DNA from: Melastoma dodecandrum | Taxonomy: Eukaryota > Streptophyta > Magnoliopsida > Myrtales > Melastomataceae | Length of the DNA: 64,000 nucleotides | Reading direction: 5' to 3' | NCBI GenBank assembly: GCA_029817715.1 | Contig: JARUPY010000607.1 | Span: forward strand, 5,332,001 to 5,396,000 | In this document: positions 12,525 to 22,761 of the stretch, piece by piece | How positions within the stretch are numbered: the stretch's first letter is position 1 | Layout: each line of letters begins with the position of its first letter | Notes under the pieces: model-generated | Database searches by the model: none | Told to the model about the DNA's origin: nothing | Seen by the model: only the letters and a program-made list of their open reading frames with translations | Position numbers and translations under genes: made by a program

Positions 12525-14431
12525 CACATTTGTCACCTTAGATTTTGACATACTTTATATTCCACGGTTTGTTTTTCTAAATTTAAGCTATATTATTATT
12601 ATTATTATTTAAACACACATTAAGCTCGTCACGCAAAATGCATAAATTCATGAATTGGTGATAATAACATTATTAAAAATACTTAAATCATGTAATAGAG
12701 ACTTAAGAGGATATCTTTGAATAAGTCGACCATGAATCAATATAAATATCGAAAACTTCAAATCAATCTTCATGATCTACCGTCCGTCATTGCGTATAAG
12801 TTTTATTTGATGTTACGAAAAAGGGAAAAAGTTTAAACTCCATACCAAACCAATGGGATGTAGCTTCACTTTTAATGCTTTGACTAGAAATTCACATTCT
12901 GGAAAGTGAAAATTAGTTTCTTGTTAAAAGAATAGATATAAAAAAATGTTATGAGATAATAAAAAAGGAAAAAATTTGCACCACTTCTTTTTTTGCCTTT
13001 TTTCTAATATTACTTACCCTTATGCCTTGATGGACAAATGGAGAGAAAAAACAAATATGCATGCTTGTTTTTTTTCAGTTTACCATGGTTTGTAGTTGTT
13101 TAGGAAAATAAAATAATATTGGGGGGTGGAACAAATCGTAATGGGCCGAACGAGGTTGTTGGTCGGCCCATTTAGCGGGTGTGTGTCTGGAGTGCAAATT
13201 CATGGGCGGAGCCCAAATTGTCGTCTTCCAACAGCCAGGCTATTGAGGTGAATTACACTTTGATATCACACTGTCACAATTCACATGCTTTTCAGACCGG
13301 AAATTAGGGAGTAAAACGTCTTTGTTCAAGATTACAAGTGAGTAAATATGACATATTCCATGATATGAATCGATTATTCTCGTAGTAACAATTAAAATAT
13401 CATCGAATTTTCTATATAAATTTTAATTGATCGATTATGTCACGTTAACTTATAACATATTCGCGAAAACATTACTCTCATCATATCACAGTTGAACCTA
13501 TTTAGAGAAGCATCCGTTGTGTTGGGAATACCAAAGATGGTTTCGAATTGATTGGACTCCCGTCGCTCGAAATCCGGTGTCCGATTCTGACACAATCGAC
13601 TGCATAATTTTCCCATGAACTAGCCAAGGACCTAACTACCATTCAATAAAAATATGAGGACTTACATTGGAATATGAATAATTTAACTTTCCAAATATTA
13701 TATATGCAAAAAAAAAATCATTATAAAATGTGACTAATATATAAAAGAAAATAGAATAGAATGAATAACTTATTTCATTTATTGAAAAACTAAGTAAAAC
13801 GCTAATATTTGTGGGAGGGTTAGAAAGGAAAATGTATAGCGTGGGTTATGAGAAAAACAAGGTAAATGAACATTTCAAATGACAGATAATATGAGGTAGG
13901 TAATATATGGCGTATTTCCTTCACAAGTAGCGAATTTTTCAAAAACAAAAATACATAATATATCTAAAACTAAAAAGATATTGCGATGCAATAAAGTAAT
14001 CTCCTACAATAACATCTCAATTTTTTTATAAACTTTGCCAATTTCAGATGTATAGGGATGGGGTGGAAAAGGGGATTTGAAGGATTGAATTGAATTACCA
14101 AATCATTTGTCTTGTTATTATTAAGAAACATACTTAAATGATATGTTTGACTTCTACCATAAAGAGGACTGAGATTGACTATCATGAAAGGGAGAAGTAA
14201 GAAAGGCCTATATAAAGTGAACAAAAAAATAGTATAATGATGTAAATACGGAGAATAAATAAATAAAATTGTGTATAAAATTAGTTCTTAGGGATGAAAT
14301 TGGTAGGACAAAATATACGTTTATGGCTTCAATTATAAGCTGACTTTCAGTTGTGGCCACAACTTTATTTTTTTTCCTTTTGCGGCTCGACTTTTTCTTT
14401 CCTACATGATTGAGTTATATGAATTTAAAAA
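12525..14431. other. AT-rich intergenic DNA
   Basis: No protein-like frame. It contains a short (ATT)n run near 12592–12611. At about 14307–14400 there is an extra left-type copy of the inverted end used by the next element (ACAAAATATACGTTTATGGC), probably a relic of a related insertion. Confidence 0.6.
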
Positions 14432-15231
14432 GGGTAAAATATATGTTTATGGCCCAATTATAGGATAATTTTTTATTTGTGGCAATAATTTCATTTGTTT
14501 TACTTTTGTGGCACAAATGGTAGGTGATAGTGTAACTTAAGGTCGGAAGTGATTAAGTCACTATGAGATACCATATTTGATGCTATGAAGTGATAATATA
14601 ACTTAAGGTTTATTTATATTTGGTTGTATTCAAACAATTTTATTTGGTTGTTGTAACCAAACATACCATATTAGATGTTATGAGAAAAATATTCAACTAA
14701 CTTTTGCCCAAAAATTTCATTGTGTTTTATTTCAAAATGGCATACATGTCCATCAAAGTAATTCAACTAGGTCAAAACACCATAAATGACCATCAGCATC
14801 CCCCTAGTGCATTTTTGAGCGGCATCATTTATGTAACAAGTCACTATTCGAAATGCATCAACTATCTAACTGGCCAACTTAAATATATTACAATTTAAAA
14901 AAGCAGAACCACAATGCAACTCGATTTCTTCTTTTCGTATATCAGTTTTTTGTATTTCACAACTTTCTCCTCCAACTTCCTAATTTGATCTTTCGTAGCT
15001 TGTTCTTTTTTTTTTTTTTGCGTCACCTCAACAATGCATTCTAACAATTTCCTCATCATACAGTCAAAATATAAGTAGACCCAATATTACAATCTAAAGA
15101 CTTGACTAGATCACCTCCGACCTTGAGTTACACTATCACCTCCCGTTCGGGCCACACAAGAAAAAAAATAAAGTTTATTGCCACAAACGAAAATTGTCCT
15201 ATAATTGAGACAAAAAACATATATTTTGCTC
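14432..15231. mobile_element. MULE-like MITE, about 800 bp
   Basis: Inverted ends of about 85 bp: GGGTAAAATATATGTTTATG at 14432 matches the reverse complement of 15231 (GAGCAAAATATATGTTTTTT). Both continue with CAATTATAGGA...TTGTGGCAATAA. The flanks are similar A/T-rich 9-mers (ATTTAAAAA and ATTTTAAAT), so the target duplication is only approximate. The interior has no protein-like frame. Its ends resemble those of the Pack-MULE at 19332 (GGTAAACTATACGTTTT), so the two probably belong to related families. Confidence 0.7.
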
Positions 15232-16449
15232 ATTTTAAATCAACATCACTCAACCACGTAAGGGGACCTAACTGTCGACTTTCCATAAACTCCGAGGGCA
15301 TAAGTTGCCATTCCATCAAACCTTGAGGATTCCCTTGCAAATTCCCAAAAAAAATAACAATCATACTTGCGAATGTAAACCGATGTTTGCCTACTACTAC
15401 TACTGTGTCAATTTTTTCTTCTATCTCCAATGCTAAATAAGATGGCTGATGGCTTATCGCGATTAAGTCGGTTGATATTACTCTTTCTACGACTAATTAA
15501 TGTGATATTTCATGTTCAGCTCGGGTTAGCTCTTTTCCTTTAAAAGGATTTTTTTAATTATATAATTAAGCTATTTTTTTTTCTATATTGATTTGTAGAA
15601 CACGGCCACTAAAACTAAAATTAAGATTTTGAATCCGTATCATAGATTCATGATTTTTTTACTAACTAATTCATTCTAATCGCCATCTAGAAATAGAAAA
15701 TTATTGATTCGATACTATAGAGAATAGAGTTTTTTTTTAATTCAAATAGAATTCTATATTTATTCATTATTCCCTTCATTAATTCAAATTCACAAAAAAA
15801 GCAAAAAATCAAGAATACTATATAATATAATATAGAAGGAATATGAAGTCAGGATCATTGGTTCGATAAAATCGAAATCAATTTCAGTCTTGAAACAATT
15901 ATTCATTCCAGTTTTATTTCTCAACACGTATTTCAACCTATAGCCTAGAATAATATCTAAAAAACTCCAATTTTTGGTTCCGGAATCACCCACTATCCTC
16001 TCTACTGCTGCGTCTAATGCACATATATTTATTTATTCAATATATCCCCTTAACTTTAGTCTTACTCTTATCCAGCCAGCCGGAAGCCAAGCCATCATAT
16101 AATTCTTATCGATGGCACAGATGTGCTGGAGGACTACTCCCTGGACAGCTTTGTTCTGCGGCAATCTGTCCACGAGGGGCCATCCGCATTCACCTATTCT
16201 CCCTATTGAAATTCCATGGCTTCGCAAAATGCATTAAGGCTCCCAACAGTGCACAACAAAATGCATCACGTATTCTGGCTCCCACATTTTCTGCTCCAGA
16301 CTCAACCAGGACAGGAACTTTCTACCACTTATCCCTGCAGTTTCAGGCGAAAAAAAAAGAAAGATAAATTTCTCATCATTGATTTCAAACTCCGGGCACA
16401 AGAGGAATTCGAGCCTTTCGTCCTAAGAAGAAACAAGTGGACCCGGATT
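15232..16449. other. Unassigned AT-rich DNA
   Basis: No gene recognised. The A/T-rich block 15540–15990 reads somewhat like organellar spacer DNA, but no organellar gene could be named. 16030–16230 (-) contains a protein-like string (VDRLPQNKAVQGVVLQHICA) that may belong to the adjacent GH9 pseudogene or to nothing. Confidence 0.4.
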
Positions 16450-18298
<1,849 letters not shown>

Positions 18299-18549
18299 GG
18301 CATAAATACTTAAAATTGGACAAATAATATAAAAAAGTCGGAGTTAGAATTCGAGTTTGATTTATAACGACGTTCAAGTTTTTAATTTTTAGTTCACTTT
18401 TTTGGAGTCGGTGTTTTAAATACCGAGTTTCCTCCAATGCAGTCGAATTTGATGTTTAAAATAATATTGATTTTATTCATGACAAATTCGGAGTTACAAA
18501 CTTAATATATCTTAATTATATTATTTGACCAATTTTAAAAATTTATGTC
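18299..18549. mobile_element. Short MITE with inverted ends
   Basis: The left end GGCATAAATACTTAAAATTG matches the reverse complement of the right end GACATAAATTTTTAAAATTG. Similarity continues through GGACAAATAATATAA (left) and GTCAAATAATATAAT (right). It is about 250 bp and non-coding. No clear target duplication was found, so the exact edges are uncertain. Confidence 0.55.
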
Positions 18550-19331
18550 TTAATAATTTTTTTTCATTAGAAAGTAACGAAGCCCCGGATTGTTCACAAA
18601 CGTCGTTAGTTTTTCGGGAGGAATATTTTTGCCAACATCATTCGATCGTCAATGACCACTTTTGTATGAAATTGAAAACATAAGTTGTTAATGAATTATC
18701 ATCACACAACCTTAAATTTTTTTAATAAATAAATTTTCATATGTATTCAATATTTTAATTATTTTGGGAAGAGTCTTTCGCTGTCCAGACCGAAATGTCA
18801 AGTGCAAACTTAGAAATATTAAAAATATCGCGTAACAAATTTGTCCTTTTAATTTCCATAAGAAAATCACAATAATAAAAAGAGAGGAAAGTTTAGTCCC
18901 AAACAAGTCACAGAAAATTAGTTAGCGATTAATGACGATAAAACTTTTTCTAGTAAAGTTTGATTCAGTTCTAAATCACTTAAATCGAAAAGAAGAGTGC
19001 AATACTTTCTTACAAATCTGTATTAAATTCATTAAAAATTGTCATAGACTCCACTCATACAAGTTTTGTAGACTTCCATTTTTACCTGTCTTAAAGGTAT
19101 ACGCATCTTTTTAAAGTACGTTTTAGTAGAATTTAACGAAACTTTTGCATGGATTATTTTTAATAATTTTAAAGTTAAAAAATAAATAAACAAAAACTTG
19201 TAGCCAAAGGCTTTGGGCAATTTTGAGAGCCCTAACCTTACAAACCTTCCAAAATGAGATATAATAAGATCATATCTTTGGGTTGGGTGACTTGAATTTC
19301 ACAATATTAGAATTCTTTGGAATTTTAATTC
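18550..19331. other. AT-rich intergenic DNA
   Basis: No gene or ordered repeat seen. The last nine bases (19323–19331, TTTTAATTC) are the left copy of the Pack-MULE target duplication. Confidence 0.6.
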
Positions 19332-19611
19332 GGTAAACTATACGTTTTCAGCCTGTATGGTCGAACTTTCTTTTGTGTCAATATTTTTCTTTGTTATATA
19401 AAAACGTCCGCAACTTTGTATTATACATTTTTTCTAGCCAATTTGTGACGGCGTTAAGTCTGAGTCTGACGGGACATTGACAGCGTCATACGTGAATTTT
19501 GATGTGGCAATGCCAGGTGGAAAAAAGATCACCACGTCGGGCAAATGTGCCACGTCACACAACACTAACGAGTGGGATGAATGGGTCTCCGATGTGGCAA
19601 CAACATCAAGA

Positions 19612-21282
19612 TGCCGTCTTCGCCCGCCACCACCTTGCCGGCGCTCACTCCGACTACTCCCGCTCCCTCCGCCTCACCGGCTCCGCCCTCTCCTCCTTCG
19701 CCTTCCACAAACCCTTCTCCGTCTCCCTCTCCACCGCCGCCGCCTTTCTCCGCCGTCCCCCCAACCCCAAACCAACTCCCCCTCCCTCCTCCTCTTCCTT
19801 CAGGGCCCCACCTCCCTCTCCCTCTCCCCATCCCCCTTGTTCGTTCTGGAAGTGACCGCGGACAAGTCGGATCCAAACACGTCGGAAATCTCTGGCACTA
19901 TGAGCAACTGGTGCTTGGAGAACTCGTTGAATTTGTGGTCGCCGTATGAAATAAAAAGAAGAGATAGAGAGAAGACATCAGACGAACACCCTTAAGTGGA
20001 AGCACTTACGGATGCCATCGACGATGCCTTCGGAAGTGAGCAAGAACGCATGAGCACAAAGAGAGCTTGAACGCTGGAATGCTTGAAAAGATAAATTGAC
20101 AATATGTCCGTCTATAGAGAGGTGGTTTTTACAATACCTAAGAACAAGTATTTATACTAAGCTAGACCTACGTCTATACAGTAAAAAAATATTGCACATA
20201 TATTACGTTTCCTTTGCTGCCGGTCCTCATGGAATATCTTATTTCCATGTGAGCAATCTTGGCAACAATCTCCTTCCAGATCCTGAGATCATCTAGAGCC
20301 TTCATTAACAGCTAAGTCGACCGATCTATTGCCCATTGGCCTTCGCCGCAGAGTTTCCTCGCTCGACCAACTAACTGTCGCTTGTAGCTTCCGCTGTCCC
20401 TTGTCGCCCGTCGTCTGGTAACCCTATAGCTTGCTGACTGCTTCGCCAAGCCTTCGCCTGGTATGTTTCCGTTGTCACTTCCTTACTGGATTTTCGTCCT
20501 TTGAGCCTGCATTCTAGACCGTTGATCCACAGACGATACCAAGATCTGTGGCCCATAATTTCCGTTGTTAAACACCCCTCACCCTCCCGTTCCTCCCTCC
20601 CCCTCCGGCCAGCGTCTCCTTCACGACAACCCCACCAGATCCGGTGCATACGGCCGTAGCAAGCTTGCCAAGTTCAAGGTCCGGCTCCCCCACATACTCT
20701 CTGAATCTAGCCCCAATTCGTCCCCACCGCGGGGGTGTCCGCCTCCGCGTACCCCATGACTTACTTCATTAACAACAGGGGTAATAATGGCATGAGCAAC
20801 CACGAGGATGATTACGACTACGGGTCGACGTACACCAGCACGCCTTTGCAGGCCTCTTCGGTGTGGAACTGGGAGAATTTCTACCCTCCCTTGCCCCCTG
20901 ACTCTGATTACTTCAACTGTCGTGCCAAAGATATTAAGGAGGAGGAGGAGTTCAATGTAGCGAATGGGGAGATCATGACTATGACAGCATAACTAGTTCG
21001 TCCGAAGATCACGAGGGCGATGAGGAGGATAATGCCATGAGATCGGTGGTCGGGATAGTCGATGAGTCGGCAAAGGGCCCTTCGGAGGACAAAAGATCGA
21101 GGAAGGAGGAGGTGGAGGTCGAGAAGAAGTCCGAAGTCAGGATGAAATCGAGCACGATGAGCTACGGTAGGAGTGAGGGAAGGAGCGCAGAGGAGGAGAT
21201 GAGGATGGTCGTGAGGCATAAGGATTTGAAAGAGATTGTAGATGCGATCAGGGAAAACTTCGATTTGGCTGTAGCAGCGTGA
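19612..21282 (+). pseudogene. Captured DUF630/DUF632 (NRG2/REL-like) gene fragment
   Basis: Segments on the plus strand match DUF630/632 proteins, a plant family that includes NITRATE REGULATORY GENE 2. The DUF630 block [20 protein letters not shown] (19618–19678) is followed by a proline-rich stretch. After the inserted LTR comes [14 protein letters not shown] (about 20690–20730), then [28 protein letters not shown] (about 20860–20920), [20 protein letters not shown] (about 20971–21030) and LKEIVDAIRENFD (about 21224–21262), where DUF632 would begin. The copy lacks the first exon start and most of DUF632. It is frame-shifted near 20735 and near 20960 and stops in the right terminal repeat. 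It is therefore a non-functional captured fragment. Its intact parent gene is not in this window. Confidence 0.8.
19838..20574 (-). mobile_element. Solo LTR inserted in the Pack-MULE
   Basis: A 737-bp insert begins TGTTCG, ends TTAAACA and is flanked by a perfect 5-bp duplication (CCCCT at 19833–19837 and 20575–20579). This is the signature of an LTR retrotransposon reduced to one LTR. Removing it makes the proline-rich part of the captured gene continuous. Read on the minus strand it has a TATAAATA box near 20155 followed by about 300 bp that could be R–U5, so I favour minus orientation. The copia or gypsy class is unknown. Confidence 0.8.
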
Positions 21283-21663
21283 CATGGTGTTGTGTGACGT
21301 GGTGTTGTGTGACATGGTGTTGTTGCCACGTCGGAGACCCAGTCATCACACTCATTGGTATTGTGTGACGTGGCACATTTGCCCGACGTGGTGATCTTTT
21401 TTCCACCTGGTATTGCCACATCAAAATCCACGTATGACGCCGTTAATGTCACGTCAGACTCAGATTTAACGCCGTCACGAATTGGCTAGAAAAAATGTAC
21501 AATACAAAGTTGCGGACGTTTTTATATAGCAAAGAAAAGTATGAATACAAAAAAAAGTTCGACCAAACTTAAGGCTACAAACGTATATTTTTCCTTTTAA
21601 TTCCGATACACCTAAAATTCGTACTTAGTGATTTCAAACCTAATCAAGTTACTTTTATTTAAA

Positions 21664-21785
21664 GGCTTAATTATCAAATATGTCCTCAACTTTACTTATT
21701 TTTTCCGATCTAGCCTGAAGTTTGAATCGTATCTCGGGGGGGCCTGTACTTGTGGTCTGTTTCAATTTTGTCTCAATTAATTTTT
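21664..21785 (+). repeat. Left inverted arm of the pararetrovirus unit
   Basis: Starts GGCTTAATTATCAAATATGT and pairs with the reverse complement of 30318–30200, about two thirds identical by eye. Best-matching stretches include TTATCAAATAT, ATCTA.CCT.AAGTTTG, TATCTC and GTTTCAA. It lies directly inside the 9-bp duplication and ends about 35 bp from the primer-binding site. Confidence 0.75.
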
Positions 21786-21819
21786 CTCAGACAATAATAA
21801 ACCTTGATTTTTCTTAAGC

Positions 21820-21832
21820 GGCTCTGATACCA
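21820..21832 (-). promoter_or_regulatory. tRNA-Met primer-binding site
   Basis: The minus strand reads TGGTATCAGAGCC, the complement of the 3' end of initiator tRNA-Met used as minus-strand primer by plant pararetroviruses. It lies in the predicted leader, downstream of the promoter and the small ORF. Confidence 0.85.
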
Positions 21833-21854
21833 ATAATCCTTACAGGAATCGGAC

Positions 21855-22163
21855 TTAAGAAGGTTTTCTCAATTGTCTTTGTCGCCGGCGTTCTGCCAAC
21901 CTCGAATACTCGTTTGAGTATCTCGAACTTGCCGCAAACCCAAGATTGGATTTACCTTCAAGGAAATATTCCTCAAATTCACTCTGCAGGAGAGTCAGCT
22001 CTTCTAATTTCTTAGAGTAGCTATCCACAAGCTCTATTAGCTGTTGTATTTGCGCTGAGAGGCTTGCCAATCGATCTACTACAGTGTTTAGAAGTCCAGT
22101 AGCAGAATCCTTGCCCACACCGTGATCCAAATGTAGGAGCTCGGGGTTTGGACAATCAGTCAT
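21855..22163 (-). CDS. Small viral ORF: coiled-coil protein with basic tail
   Basis: From the first in-frame ATG at 22163 this encodes about 102 residues. The middle is a heptad-like leucine/isoleucine series (VVDRLASLSAQIQQLIELVD and onward, residues about 28–70). The C terminus is strongly basic (RRRQRQLRKPS). This layout, coiled coil followed by a basic nucleic-acid-binding tail, is that of caulimovirid virion-associated proteins (caulimovirus P3, badnavirus ORF2 product). The functional link is an inference from architecture, not from recognised sequence similarity. It lies between the promoter and the primer-binding site, an unusual position for such a gene, so it may instead be a leader ORF. 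Confidence 0.5.
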   Translation of the reverse strand: MTDCPNPELLHLDHGVGKDSATGLLNTVVDRLASLSAQIQQLIELVDSYSKKLEELTLLQSEFEEYFLEGKSNLGFAASSRYSNEYSRLAERRRQRQLRKPS

Positions 22164-22651
22164 AAGACTCTTGCTTTCGCAATTATCGTGCTTTTGCACC
22201 ACCTTCACAATCTTATTAGATCATGAAGATTATCATAAACTACACAGCGGAAAGTTTATCATACCTTAACTCAGTGGGTTGCTCAGAGGGTTCACCAAGC
22301 TTCCGCAACAATATAGATCCAAGAGTAGCACAATTCTCACACCAGAGAATTCAGCGAACGCATCCGCAAACTGGAGAGGCTCTTCTGTGTCGCTCCAATG
22401 CCCTTACACTGAGGGTCTTATATAGACACTCCTCATCCAAGGTTTCAGCCCGAGGCTATACTCCCTGCAAAGTTCTTGATCTTTTGATCTGACCTTCCGT
22501 TAGTCTTAACCAATGTTGATTAATTCTAACCACCTTACTCTTGGTTCCTTAAGGTATTCGGAGAGCGATTCAGAGATTTTCTTACTCAGAGTTTTTGAGA
22601 GAGAATTTCTCTATTCGATTCGCCTCCCCTAAATGAGGTAGAGGGCTTGTG

Positions 22652-22659
22652 AATATATA
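22652..22659 (-). promoter_or_regulatory. Probable TATA box of the viral promoter
   Basis: The minus strand reads GTATATATTC in the gap between ORF2 and the small ORF, about 100 bp past the ORF2 stop, with a leader-like A/G/T-rich sequence after it. This is where a caulimovirid genomic-RNA promoter is expected. No transcript data. Confidence 0.5.
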
Positions 22660-22761
22660 CACAAAGGAGCTGGTGCCTATGCGCTGTTTGCCAGCTCAAA
22701 AATAAAAGGAATCTAAACTGTTGCAAAAGTTAGTGGGGTCCTAATGACCGACAAAAATGTC

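Larger units (their letters stand above)
19332..21594. mobile_element. Pack-MULE carrying an NRG2-like gene fragment
   Basis: A 2,263-bp element with long inverted ends of roughly 270 bp: 19332 to about 19605, and about 21320 to 21594. The two ends share long near-identical stretches such as AAAACGTCCGCAACTTTGTA and AAGATCACCACGTCGGGCAA. The flanking 9 bp are identical: TTTTAATTC at 19323–19331 and 21595–21603. A 9-bp duplication with long inverted ends is the signature of Mutator-like elements. There is no transposase. The interior is host coding sequence (see the captured gene entry), so by definition it is a Pack-MULE. The captured part was later split by a solo LTR at 19838–20574. The right inner end also has a small TGTGACGTGGTGTTG-type triplication (about 21278–21322). 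Confidence 0.9.

Noticed and set aside
15540..15993. Possible plastid or mitochondrial DNA insert
   Set aside because: Base composition and a 67-codon minus frame gave that impression, but no organellar gene could be identified.
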